DNA of 64,000 nucleotides, taken from NCBI RefSeq assembly GCF_009765875.1, contig NZ_LMUP01000007.1, positions 62,001-126,000 on the forward strand. Direction: 5' to 3'. The translations under genes and the position numbers were made by a program. Of the stretch, positions 27,715-36,420 are shown piece after piece (positions within the stretch are counted from its first letter, which is position 1; the number at the start of each line of letters is the position of its first letter). The notes beneath the pieces were generated by a model. It searched no databases. It saw only the letters and a program-made list of their open reading frames with translations, and was not told where the DNA came from. This DNA is from Pedobacter sp. L105 (GTDB lineage Bacteria; Bacteroidota; Bacteroidia; Sphingobacteriales; Sphingobacteriaceae).

Positions 27715-30144
27715 ATGAAACTATTTTTACCTGCCACATTTCTCCTCTTATTATATTTCTTTCCATTGTGTTTATCTGCACAGGAAAGTGTAAAAGTGAG
27801 CGGCACCGTTCGGGATGCCCAGCAAACTTTACCTGCAGCCACGATTTTATTATATAACGCTAAAGATTCTGTTCTGGTTACTACAGCAATGACCAACGAA
27901 GATGGAAAATTCAATTTCACAGCGAAGCCTGGTAACTACTACATCCAGTCTACATCAATAGGTTACAGTAAAGTTAAAACAGCATCATTTCAACTCACCA
28001 GCTCAGCCTTTCAGGTACCAGTGATCACCTTAAAAGAGAATTCCAAACAGCTTGGCGAGGTTAACATTACAGCAGCTAAACCAATTTTAGAACGCAGGGC
28101 TGATAAACTGATCTTTAATGTAGATGCCACACCATCAGCAACAGGTTTAACGGCACTGGAGTTATTGAAAAAAGCACCAGGAGTAGTAGTAGATTATAAC
28201 GAAAACATCACCCTTGCCGGTAAAGCCAATGTACTGGTTACGATTGATGGTAAACAGACTTACCTCAGCGAAACAGAAGTAACCAATTTGCTCAAATCCA
28301 TGGCAAGCAGTGAAATAGAAAGTATAGAGATCCTCAATAATCCGGGTTCGCGTTATGAAGCAAACAGCACCGGAGGTATCATCAATATTAAAACTAAAAA
28401 GAACAAAACAGAAGGGTTTAACGGAAGTTTATCTTTAGGCGGCGGATTCAATAAATTTGTGAAAAGCGATAATTCCGTTAACCTGAATTATCGTAAAAAA
28501 GATTTTAATGTATTTGGCTCCTATGGTTATAGTACAAGAAAGTATGAAGAGACCCTGGATTTAAACCGTGTTACCCCAAGTGCTACCGCCCCTGTATATT
28601 TTCGTCAGCATAGCAGGGATACATCTACCAGCACTGCCCAGAACTTTAAGATCGGATCGGATTTCTTTCTGTCACCGCATCACACCATTGGTTTTTTGGT
28701 TAAAGGGAATATCAATCCTTATCATGACTATAGCTATAGTCAGGAAAATATTGGAAAGTCTTTCGAGGCCCCGGATTCTATCTTAAGAACACCCAGCAGT
28801 ACTTCAGCAAAACGCAAAAACTTCACTTATAACATCAATTACAAAGGCATATTGGATACTGCAGGTCAGGAACTGAGCATAGATGCTGATTATTCTACTT
28901 TTAATGGAGGTAATAATGCAAATTACCTGAACCGTTTTTATCTGCCTGATGGCAGTTTCTTTAAAGATGGTCAGATCTACAGAAACTCTGCCCCATCCAA
29001 TATCAATATCAAGGCAATTAAAGTAGATTATACCCTGCCTTTTACAAAAAAATTCAAATTGGATGCGGGGGTAAAAATAGCCGATGTAAAAAGTGACAAC
29101 AACTATATTTATGAAAATAACCTTGCTGGCAACTGGATATTTGACAATACTAAAAGTAACCAGTTTTTGTACGACGAACAGGTAGATGCTGCCTATACAA
29201 CGTTAAACTTATCAGTTGGCAAAGCCAATATACAAGCAGGATTACGGGCAGAACATACCAAATCTACCGGCAACTCTGTCACTACCAATGAACTTACTGA
29301 AAGGGATTATACCAACCTCTTCCCTTCCCTGCTGGTCAGCCAGACTTTTGATGCCGACCATACCATGAACTTCTCTTATTCCAGAAAGATCAACAGGCCG
29401 AATTACCAAAACTTAAATCCTTTTGTATTTTATCTGGATCAATATACTTACAACCAGGGTAATCCGAATTTGAAACCAGAATATGCAAATAGCTTTGAAT
29501 TGAGTTACCTGCTTAAACAAAAATATAGTGTTTCCTTAGGTTATACGCACACTTCTGATGTGATTACGCAGGTACTGCTACAGAATGCAGCAACCAGTTC
29601 AATTTTTCAAACGGTATTAAACCTTGCCTCAGATGATGTAGCCTCCATCACAATTAACTTCCCTGTAACGCTGAGCAGCTGGTGGAATATGAACAATAAT
29701 ATCCTTGCTTATTACAAACAAGTGCAGGCACCTAATTTAAATGGCAATGATCTGAATTCGAAACAGTTCAGCACCAACCTTTATTCTCAAAATAATTTCA
29801 CGCTGACAAAACTGATCAGTGCTGATGCAGGATTGATGTTCAGTTCACCACAGATTGACGGTGCATTCAAAGTAAAAAGCATGTTTAATGCTGATGCAGG
29901 GCTTCGTTATAACTTCCCTAATAAAATGGGTAGCCTTAAACTAGGTGTAAATGACATCTTTCATAGTCAGAAAGCAAGGATATCCAGCAGTGTGGCAGGA
30001 AATGTTTACAGCCTGGAGCAATACGGAAAATCAACCAGTGCCATGTTGACCTTTACTTACCGCTTTGGAAAGATGTCTGTTAAATCTGAAAGAAACAGGA
30101 CAACAGGATTGGATGATGAACAAAAAAGATTAGGCGGAAAATAA
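27715..30144 (+). CDS. TonB-dependent receptor-like outer-membrane barrel protein
   Basis: This 809-residue protein has signal peptide MKLFLPATFLLLLYFFPLCL ending LSAQ and a carboxypeptidase-regulatory-like domain (ESVKVSGTVRDAQQTLPAA). A plug follows: LELLKKAPGVVVDYNENITL, VLVTIDGKQTYLSETEV and NNPGSRYEANSTGGIINI. The rest is a C-terminal barrel of the outer_membrane_beta-barrel_2 type (YSRKINRPNYQNLNPF, GNPNLKPEYANSFELSY). The family is often annotated as a TonB-dependent receptor without SusD and is tied to peptide or siderophore uptake in a few cases. It is monocistronic; the stop is 4 nt from the convergent LodB-like gene. Confidence 0.85.
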   Translation: MKLFLPATFLLLLYFFPLCLSAQESVKVSGTVRDAQQTLPAATILLYNAKDSVLVTTAMTNEDGKFNFTAKPGNYYIQSTSIGYSKVKTASFQLTSSAFQVPVITLKENSKQLGEVNITAAKPILERRADKLIFNVDATPSATGLTALELLKKAPGVVVDYNENITLAGKANVLVTIDGKQTYLSETEVTNLLKSMASSEIESIEILNNPGSRYEANSTGGIINIKTKKNKTEGFNGSLSLGGGFNKFVKSDNSVNLNYRKKDFNVFGSYGYSTRKYEETLDLNRVTPSATAPVYFRQHSRDTSTSTAQNFKIGSDFFLSPHHTIGFLVKGNINPYHDYSYSQENIGKSFEAPDSILRTPSSTSAKRKNFTYNINYKGILDTAGQELSIDADYSTFNGGNNANYLNRFYLPDGSFFKDGQIYRNSAPSNINIKAIKVDYTLPFTKKFKLDAGVKIADVKSDNNYIYENNLAGNWIFDNTKSNQFLYDEQVDAAYTTLNLSVGKANIQAGLRAEHTKSTGNSVTTNELTERDYTNLFPSLLVSQTFDADHTMNFSYSRKINRPNYQNLNPFVFYLDQYTYNQGNPNLKPEYANSFELSYLLKQKYSVSLGYTHTSDVITQVLLQNAATSSIFQTVLNLASDDVASITINFPVTLSSWWNMNNNILAYYKQVQAPNLNGNDLNSKQFSTNLYSQNNFTLTKLISADAGLMFSSPQIDGAFKVKSMFNADAGLRYNFPNKMGSLKLGVNDIFHSQKARISSSVAGNVYSLEQYGKSTSAMLTFTYRFGKMSVKSERNRTTGLDDEQKRLGGK

Positions 30145-30148
30145 ACTG

Positions 30149-31252
30149 TTACAATCTTCTTTGCCAGAATGCGGCATCCGGCCAGCGTTGTTCCAGGTGA
30201 TAATATTTTTTACATAAATCTTTATAATTTGCAAAGATATCCTTTAGGCTTTGTGCATAGGATTTGACAAAAGAATCATCACCTTCTAAAAAATAACCCG
30301 CTGCCCTTGCTGCATTACAGGCTGAGGAAACGGCAAATCCAATTCCCATGGAAGAGATGGGATCGAAGGCCGCTGCTGCATCACCTACTGCCAGGAAATT
30401 AGTGCGTAAACTTGAATCTGTAAGCTGTGAAAAGGCATTCCTTACCCAGGGTATTTCATTAGAAAACGCATTTTCAGTTCTTCTACGCATGTGTTTTGTG
30501 GCGGAGAGGAGCCGGCTCCAGTTTTCGGGCTTCTGCAATTGCTGTTCCTTTACCAGATCGGCGTCAGTAAATAGCGTAACCGTCATCCGCTGGTCGGGCA
30601 GGGTTGCACAATACCACCAGCCTTGTTCTACGGTTTCCAGAAGAACTTCCTGCGGCAGAACCCTGCGGTCTTTGAACTGCAGAAATGCACCTACGCCGAT
30701 TAACTGATCGTGTTTAACGGCATTAAGATTCAGCAACCTGCAAATGTGCCCCTGTCTGCCGCTGGCATCGATCAAAAACTTTGCGTGGAGTTGAAAATCA
30801 CCTTTAACCTGGTGCCTCAGCTGTATTTTCCAATGTCCGTTAGGTGATTGGTCCATCTTTATACATTTTGTCCGTGGAAAGATCTGCCCGCCCCTTTTTG
30901 CTACCTGGGCTACCATCATCAAATCGAACTTCTCGCGGTTCAGCTGATAACTTTTGCCTTCAGCACGATGAATAGAATTTCGGGAAGTAATGGTTTCATT
31001 TCCCCAGGCGGCCAGGTTGCTGTATCCTTCAATAAAGCTTTCTTCTTCAAAATGGTCTTTATCAATTTTCAGATAACTGAGCAGGTCAAACAAACTGGCA
31101 TCTACATGTTCGCCTACCCGGGCGGCATCAAATCCGCTGTGATCAATCAGTGTCACTTTAAAGGGAGTGTGTAAAAGCAGGCCTAATGCGGCAGAAGTCC
31201 CAGAGGGACCTCCGCCTACAATAAGCACATCGGTGTGAAGGATGTCGGGCAT
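30149..31252 (-). CDS. LodB-like FAD-dependent maturase of a quinoprotein oxidase
   Basis: This is a 367-residue flavoprotein. The N-terminal Rossmann motif VLIVGGGPSGTSAALGLLL binds FAD, RVGEHVDASLFDLL follows, and the second FAD contact VGDAAAAFDPISSMGIGFAV is at about residue 285-304. This is the architecture of tryptophan-halogenase-like monooxygenases, including LodB/GoxB. Those install the cysteine tryptophylquinone cofactor in their partner oxidase. The start lies 1 nt after the LodA-like stop, so the two are translationally coupled. That pairing is the main reason for calling it a maturase rather than a free-standing monooxygenase. Confidence 0.82.
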   Translation of the reverse strand: MPDILHTDVLIVGGGPSGTSAALGLLLHTPFKVTLIDHSGFDAARVGEHVDASLFDLLSYLKIDKDHFEEESFIEGYSNLAAWGNETITSRNSIHRAEGKSYQLNREKFDLMMVAQVAKRGGQIFPRTKCIKMDQSPNGHWKIQLRHQVKGDFQLHAKFLIDASGRQGHICRLLNLNAVKHDQLIGVGAFLQFKDRRVLPQEVLLETVEQGWWYCATLPDQRMTVTLFTDADLVKEQQLQKPENWSRLLSATKHMRRRTENAFSNEIPWVRNAFSQLTDSSLRTNFLAVGDAAAAFDPISSMGIGFAVSSACNAARAAGYFLEGDDSFVKSYAQSLKDIFANYKDLCKKYYHLEQRWPDAAFWQRRL

Positions 31253-31253
31253 A

Positions 31254-33296
31254 TTATCTTCTGTTTCTGGTTCCGGAACGTGGCAGGCCTAAGTTTCCTT
31301 CAGCCATCGCAATCGGCTTAAATGCCTGCTCTTCCAGGAAGGATACCAGCAAGCCGGCTTTGGCACTTTTCCTTTTTACCGCTTCCATATCACCTTCGAT
31401 GAAATAAACCGGAATGGTGGTTTCATTATCTTCCGTATTTCCGCTGATCTGGCCTACAGGAACATCGTCATAGGTAAATAACTCATTGTTCCTTTCAATC
31501 TCTACCAGATTAGGGAAACCCCTGTCGTGCGAGTTGGTATCACGGATAAAACCAAGTGCCGACCAATGTTCTACCATTTGGGCAAAGCTATTGATCCCCC
31601 TGGCATAATTTACCTGTACACCGCCCGGGTTGTGGGAAGCGAGTTGTCCTGCTGCGGTTACTTCCCCAACAATAACATCCCATGGACTTTGTGGTGGCCA
31701 CCAGTAAGAATAGTAGGTTGGAGGCAAAGGTTTTCCGTCACCTTTATTTAAAGTTGGATCAGTGAAATTAACATACTGAACGGTGCACTGGAAGAAATCA
31801 GCCTGCCATGGGCAAGCCATCCTTTTAGTCAGGTCACCTGGTTCACATCCACCGCCTTCGCATTCATCGCGTGAAGGGGTCAAACCATTTTTCATGTAGA
31901 GGGCTTCATTCCCATATTGTAAAATCCGATAAGGGGCAGCATATAATTTACTGTTCTGCAGGCTCCAGGTTACTTCGATACCAGGGCACATCGGCAAGCC
32001 TACGCAATTTCCTACACTTGCCATATCATGGGGATTAACCGGATAAGGTGCAGGATGAGCTGAGTTAGAAAATTCACCTTTAGCCCATTGGCCAAGCAGA
32101 AAATACTGTGTCTCATCCAGTGCCAGGAACTTCATGATATTGATATTACTCACAGAATTACTTCCGGAGTTAATCGGCATCATAGGAAAATAATCCTGTC
32201 CGTTATCTCTATACAACTGCTGCTGGGGCTGTTTGTCCGGAGGTAATACCGGTGGGGTCTCATCAGGTCTTCTAAAGTAAGCAAAGTAGTTTTCCCTGTT
32301 GGCCAGGTTACTTGCCGAAGCATCCGAGAAATCAAAGATGTTAGACGCAAATGCCATCATAGGCTGCACATTGGCCACCCACTGATACCGGCTGATCCTG
32401 TTGATAATCGGCAAAATATCACGTTTGAACTCGGCTTTATAAGTCTTATCATAGTGCCCATTTTTATATAGTGAGGGCAATAAATTAAAGTGCCTTACCC
32501 CAACATCAAACATGGTATCGCTCAAATTAGAGATATTCACAATTTCAGGGGCAAAATCCGGGGAACCTACCACTACCCAGGCCGTTAAACTTACATCAGG
32601 TTGTCCGTCTTTAAAGGAGATGGTGCAGTAAACAGGTCCGTCAGAAATATCATCATTCCAGGTATTCGAGCCGCCATAACTTGTTAAGGGTTCGTTACCT
32701 CCTGCATTTCCGAAACCGCCCAGTACAATGAGCTGTCCTTTATCATTTGTCCTTAGATCTCCCAGGGTTTTAATAGCGGTACCATAATGTACGGTTGCCG
32801 GCGGATATTGTACAGGATAACCGCTGGGTGCCTTGTTCACATCAAAGCCAATAGCCTGTCTTTCTCCTGAGATCGTTCTTGGTCCCGGATCAACGATTAA
32901 GGTCTGCCTGGCTGCCCCTGTAATGTTATTGTTTCTGAAGGGTATTTTCTGATTGGTATAGCTGTTTTGAGGGCCATACAATAAATTCCCCTGCAGTTCA
33001 CTGTACTGGTACCATGCCGCTTTTTTGCTGGCCAGATGGACCGTCCAGGAAATGGACTTCACATTTGGGCTTTTAAGGGTCAGTTCAACCCCATCATTGT
33101 CATAAATTTTAAAAGGCTGACCTTGTCTTTTCACCAGGCCTTTGGCATCTTTAAATTTATCAATTGGCCCGTGTGGATTACCATAGTAATCTGCTTCGAA
33201 GGGAAGTCCCCCGATGGTGTCTGGCGACAGACAAATGTGTTCAGGGCTATTCCCTAAACGGGCTACGCCTACTGATGGATGGATGAATAAATTCAT
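31254..33296 (-). CDS. LodA/GoxA-like CTQ-dependent amino-acid oxidase
   Basis: This is a 680-residue protein without a classical signal peptide. The start MNLFIHPSVGVARLGNSPEH is the LodA-family N-terminal signature. Candidate cofactor residues lie in RMACPWQADFFQC (Cys495, Cys504) and YWWPPQSPWDV (Trp532, Trp533); exact pairing needs alignment. Characterised members oxidise lysine (LodA) or glycine (GoxA), releasing ammonia and hydrogen peroxide; lysine oxidases act as antibacterial or biofilm-dispersal factors. The substrate here is unknown. It is followed 1 nt later by the LodB-like maturase. Start choice is supported by the conserved N-terminus. Confidence 0.87.
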   Translation of the reverse strand: MNLFIHPSVGVARLGNSPEHICLSPDTIGGLPFEADYYGNPHGPIDKFKDAKGLVKRQGQPFKIYDNDGVELTLKSPNVKSISWTVHLASKKAAWYQYSELQGNLLYGPQNSYTNQKIPFRNNNITGAARQTLIVDPGPRTISGERQAIGFDVNKAPSGYPVQYPPATVHYGTAIKTLGDLRTNDKGQLIVLGGFGNAGGNEPLTSYGGSNTWNDDISDGPVYCTISFKDGQPDVSLTAWVVVGSPDFAPEIVNISNLSDTMFDVGVRHFNLLPSLYKNGHYDKTYKAEFKRDILPIINRISRYQWVANVQPMMAFASNIFDFSDASASNLANRENYFAYFRRPDETPPVLPPDKQPQQQLYRDNGQDYFPMMPINSGSNSVSNINIMKFLALDETQYFLLGQWAKGEFSNSAHPAPYPVNPHDMASVGNCVGLPMCPGIEVTWSLQNSKLYAAPYRILQYGNEALYMKNGLTPSRDECEGGGCEPGDLTKRMACPWQADFFQCTVQYVNFTDPTLNKGDGKPLPPTYYSYWWPPQSPWDVIVGEVTAAGQLASHNPGGVQVNYARGINSFAQMVEHWSALGFIRDTNSHDRGFPNLVEIERNNELFTYDDVPVGQISGNTEDNETTIPVYFIEGDMEAVKRKSAKAGLLVSFLEEQAFKPIAMAEGNLGLPRSGTRNRR

Positions 33297-33578
33297 ACGT
33301 GTTAATTTGGTTTATGAGGTTTAAGCAGTATCATTAATTATACATACAATTAAGAAACTAAATTATAATACGAAGTACTGCACTCAAAAGATCAACACAT
33401 AGAAAATATAGTCTCACGCCATCGAAAGGTCAAAAATTCAAGAAATCGCGCTAAAAGGGTTTAAAGTTAATTGTATCAGACTGCTAACACCTGATGAAGG
33501 AATTCACAAAGAATTAATCAAGAATAGATTATCATTGCCCCTATGGCAGAACCGCCACCAGACAAAGACTGTAAGACA
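33297..33578. other. Intergenic region with a possible gene remnant
   Basis: This 282-nt spacer lies upstream of the LodA-like gene. On the plus strand one frame is open for about 55 codons up to the TAA at 33579-33581, with protein-like text (FKVNCIRLLTPDEGIHKEL), but it has no start codon. It may be a decayed 3' end. No motif I can assign. Confidence 0.3.
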
Positions 33579-34955
33579 TTAATTTTCTGTTTTGCCCGGA
33601 TACCGATCAAATAACAGCTTCAGTTCCTTCGCTTTTTGCGGATAATCCAATATCACATTGGTGCGTTCACTTGGATCATAAGCCAGGTTAAATAACTCTG
33701 TTTTACTGTCAGTGGCTTTTTCAGAAATACCATGATTACCGCTGCTAGCCTTTACCTCCCTGTACTTCCAGTTGCCTTTACGTACCGCCTCACAAACACC
33801 ACTGTTAACAATATAGATTTCGCGGTGAGCCGGATGTTTAGGGCCTTTCTGCAACAGCACATCCGAAATGACCTGTCCGTCCAGTGTACGGCCTTCAGGT
33901 AAGGAAGCGTTAGCCCATTTGGCTAAGGTAGGGAGCACATCCAGATTACTCATCATATCGGTAACAATAACTCCGGGAGGGGTATGGTTTTTCCAATAAA
34001 CAATAAAGGGCTCGCGTACACCACCTTCATAACTTTCTCCTTTACTCCCGCGAAATACACCTGCCGTTCCTGCATCCCAGTGTTTTGTCTTTCCATCTCC
34101 AGACATACGGGATGGAAAATCTATCCAGGGGCCATTGTCACTGGAAAAAATAAATATGGTATTATCTGCCAGTCCCTGATCTTCAACGGCCTTCCATACC
34201 TGCGCCAGGCTTTCATCCAGTTGTTCCACAACGTCACCCAGTGCACCACCTTCAGAACGGCCTTTGTTTTTTACCGAAGAAGCAAAAGCTACGGGTAAAT
34301 GCGGTATATTATGTGCCAGATAAAGGAAAAATGGTTGATCTTTTTTCTGCGTTTTGATATACCTGATCGCCTCGTTTCTGTACAGATCGGTAAGTGACGA
34401 ATCTGCAGGCTGGATCACCTCCGGCTTACGGTTGCGAAAGATCTTTAACGTAGTATCCGTTTTTACATAGGGCGCGTGGTAATCATGACTGTATAACATA
34501 CCATAATAGGAATCAAAACCTTGTGCTATAGGATGGTTGTAAGGCTGATGATCACCCAGGTGCCATTTCCCGATCATTGCTGTTTTGTACCCTGCCTTTT
34601 TCAAGACTTCAGCAATGGTCACCTCCTGATCTGGCATTCCCATAGTTGAACCCGGCCCTATCACAATAGGCAGGTTCATCCTGGTAGCGTACCTTCCCGT
34701 TAATAAAGACGCGCGCGATGGTGTACAGGAAGGACTTGACACCACATAGTTTGTTGCCCTTACCCCTTGTTGCGCCATTTTATCCAGAAAGGGAGTCATA
34801 ATTATTGGATTACCGTAACAGCTCAGGTCAGAATATCCCATATCATCTGCCAGTACAAAAATAATATTGGGTTGTTTTTGTGCATAGCTACTTGCCGAAA
34901 AGAGCAGCGAAAGAAAAACAAGCAAACAACAATTCTTTTTGACCGGATTTTTCAT
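33579..34955 (-). CDS. Sulfatase (arylsulfatase family, Cys-type)
   Basis: This is a 458-residue secreted enzyme with signal ending ASSYAQ. The metal site begins [13 protein letters not shown] (Asp37/Asp38). The modification motif C-T-P-S-R (Cys77-Arg81, in [20 protein letters not shown]) shows a formylglycine-dependent sulfatase, and GKWHLG at about residue 134 is the second signature; later FSSDNGPW completes the metal site. It hydrolyses sulfate esters, probably on a glycan, in the periplasm or outside. No maturase is present in the window. It follows the acetylesterase gene by about 97 nt on the same strand and is divergent from the Cys-leader SusCD operon, so its released sulfate could serve sulfur nutrition. 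Confidence 0.93.
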   Translation of the reverse strand: MKNPVKKNCCLLVFLSLLFSASSYAQKQPNIIFVLADDMGYSDLSCYGNPIIMTPFLDKMAQQGVRATNYVVSSPSCTPSRASLLTGRYATRMNLPIVIGPGSTMGMPDQEVTIAEVLKKAGYKTAMIGKWHLGDHQPYNHPIAQGFDSYYGMLYSHDYHAPYVKTDTTLKIFRNRKPEVIQPADSSLTDLYRNEAIRYIKTQKKDQPFFLYLAHNIPHLPVAFASSVKNKGRSEGGALGDVVEQLDESLAQVWKAVEDQGLADNTIFIFSSDNGPWIDFPSRMSGDGKTKHWDAGTAGVFRGSKGESYEGGVREPFIVYWKNHTPPGVIVTDMMSNLDVLPTLAKWANASLPEGRTLDGQVISDVLLQKGPKHPAHREIYIVNSGVCEAVRKGNWKYREVKASSGNHGISEKATDSKTELFNLAYDPSERTNVILDYPQKAKELKLLFDRYPGKTEN

Positions 34956-35052
34956 GATATATTGATTTACAGATTACGAAGTTTCTATCAGCTATGGTAA
35001 GCCAATCTTCACGACCAAAGGTATTTCCAATAATAGGATGGCTAAAATAGGA

Positions 35053-35817
35053 TTATTTTAACAGGTACTGGTTTAAAGGACAATCTTTAAGCGCCCGGAT
35101 ACCTTCAACTACCGAGGCCGCATTTAACTTTGCCCCTTCCTGGTTGGTATGCGTGTGATCACCAGGAAAGAATTCCTTCACTTTTACCGGCCCCATGGCA
35201 TCATATTTATCTGCAACAATACTGTTTAAGTCTACAAAATAAGCATGCTCCTGTTTGGCTATTTCACTTGCCCACAAACCATAATCCTGATTGGCACGCA
35301 TTACTTTTCCATCCCTGAATTCATTTCTTGGGATCATGGAAACAACAATTGGAGTGGCTCCTTTAGCTTTAGTTTCCCTTACAAATTTGCGGATATACCA
35401 GCCATAGGTATGTACAATTTCGGGTTCCCCGTTTACCTGGGTAACGGTTACAGTTTCTTCCCCAATACCTTTTAATACCCCACGGCGGCCGCTTTTACTA
35501 GTATCAGGTTTACTGCCTTCATTATGACCAAACTGCATGGTTACAAAGTCTCCTGGTTTTAACGATTGTACAACTTTATCCCATCTGCCTTCTGAAAGAA
35601 AGGTGCGGGTGCTTCTGCCAGCCATCGCGTCATTTTGTATATTGATCTTTGTGGTATCAAAAAGATCTACGATAGTAGTTCCCCAGCCCCATTTATCTTT
35701 ATTGGCATTATGCACGGTGGAATCTCCTATGGTGTGTAAGGTTGGTTTCCCTGGTGCAAGGAAACTGAATATCGAAAATAACACGGTGACGCCTGCGAGA
35801 ATTTTTATCTTTTTCAT
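35053..35817 (-). CDS. Rhamnogalacturonan acetylesterase-like SGNH hydrolase (CE12)
   Basis: This is a 254-residue secreted esterase (signal ending SIFSFLAPG). SGNH blocks are seen in order: block I THIGDSTV-type sequence (TIGDSTVHNA, catalytic Ser), block II NDAMAGRSTRTF, block III FVTMQFGHNEGSKPD and block V GDHTHTNQEGAKL (Asp and His of the triad). This is the CE12 pattern of rhamnogalacturonan acetylesterases, which remove O-acetyl groups from RG-I. It may belong with the RG-I locus 10 kb to the right, although it sits in tandem with the sulfatase. Upstream is the shared divergent spacer with the poly-Cys leader. Confidence 0.87.
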   Translation of the reverse strand: MKKIKILAGVTVLFSIFSFLAPGKPTLHTIGDSTVHNANKDKWGWGTTIVDLFDTTKINIQNDAMAGRSTRTFLSEGRWDKVVQSLKPGDFVTMQFGHNEGSKPDTSKSGRRGVLKGIGEETVTVTQVNGEPEIVHTYGWYIRKFVRETKAKGATPIVVSMIPRNEFRDGKVMRANQDYGLWASEIAKQEHAYFVDLNSIVADKYDAMGPVKVKEFFPGDHTHTNQEGAKLNAASVVEGIRALKDCPLNQYLLK

Positions 35818-36033
35818 TTGATCTGGATTTATTTTACACTATAAGCTAAATGCTTACGACTATACCGTAATGAGGTGTCAAAAAATAGATTTAGCCCCTA
35901 AAGAAAGATAAAAAACAACAGATATCGATCTATATAGATTTAATTTACATTTTCGTTTACTTAGATATACACTGAATATTAGTGCATTAGCATTTATTTT
36001 CAATTGTAAAAATTTAAATACATAGTCTACCTA

Positions 36034-36065
36034 TTTGGTAGAGTATTAAATAATCTCTATGTTTA
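36034..36065 (+). promoter_or_regulatory. Bacteroidota promoter of the poly-Cys leader/SusCD operon
   Basis: The -33 element TTTG (36034-36037) and -7 box TATGTTTA (36058-36065, 7 of 8 matches to TAnnTTTG) are 20 nt apart, a standard spacing. The expected transcription start is about 36070, only a few nt before the ATG of the poly-Cys ORF, so that ORF would be the first translated element. Confidence 0.65.
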
Positions 36066-36074
36066 TCCCGAATC

Positions 36075-36182
36075 ATGAAAGTATCCATACTTAACATCTT
36101 CTTAACTATGCAAAGGGCTATGAATATCGTAGCGCCTTCATTTTCTAATGGCTGCGCTTCCTGCTGTTGTTGCTGTCAATAA
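36075..36182 (+). CDS. 35-codon ORF ending in a poly-Cys tract (putative Cys leader peptide)
   Basis: The ORF is MKVSILNIFL-TMQRAMNIVA-PSFSNGCASCCCCCQ then TAA. Six of the last nine residues are Cys; the run is TGC TGT TGT TGC TGT, followed by one Gln codon and the stop. There is no signal peptide and no family known to me. It sits directly behind a good promoter and 239 nt before susC, with hairpins in between. Poly-Cys leader ORFs that sense cysteine through ribosome stalling are known in mycobacteria and some proteobacteria; this one resembles them in layout, not evidently in sequence. A weaker analogue is at 334-438. Confidence 0.7.
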   Translation: MKVSILNIFLTMQRAMNIVAPSFSNGCASCCCCCQ

Positions 36183-36207
36183 CATTGACACGATATAAAA
36201 AAAGGGA

Positions 36208-36248
36208 AGGAGTTTTTAATCATCCTCCTAAAGGAGCTCATGATTTTT
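36208..36248 (+). promoter_or_regulatory. Candidate attenuator hairpin with competing fold
   Basis: AATCAT...CTCC-TAAA-GGAG...ATGATT (36218-36245) forms a hairpin that runs straight into TTT. An upstream AGGAG (36208-36212) could instead pair with CTCCT (36225-36229) and prevent that hairpin. The competing segment begins about 25 nt after the poly-Cys ORF stop, within reach of a stalled ribosome's effect on folding. The stems are short, so this is a hypothesis. The GGAG segment is also a Shine-Dalgarno-like site for an 11-codon ORF at 36240-36275. Confidence 0.4.
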
Positions 36249-36301
36249 CACACCAAGAATCAACGTACGATATGACAAAATAAATGCTATAGATAAAATA
36301 A

Positions 36302-36326
36302 AACTGGCAAGGAAGCCTTGCCAGTT
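36302..36326 (+). terminator. Strong hairpin between the leader ORF and susC
   Basis: AACTGGCAAGG-AAG-CCTTGCCAGTT is a perfect 11-bp stem with a 3-nt loop, followed by AATTTGG. The U-run is weak, so it may be a partial terminator, a pause site or an RNA-stabilising 5' hairpin for the receptor transcript. Confidence 0.5.
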
Positions 36327-36420
36327 AATTTGGAGAACAGCTACGTAACGCCAATCACACACTGAACTTCAATTCTGGTTTAATCAACGACTAATCATTA
36401 ACACAAACCGCGTTAAATAT

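Noticed and set aside
33430..33581. About 50 codons open on the plus strand, protein-like but without a start
   Set aside because: No start codon and no motif; kept only as a possible remnant in the intergenic entry.
36240..36275. 11-codon ORF behind a strong Shine-Dalgarno-like AAAGGAG in the SusCD leader
   Set aside because: The AGGAG is part of the hairpin stem and the peptide is featureless; Bacteroidota seldom use such sites. Noted under the attenuator instead.
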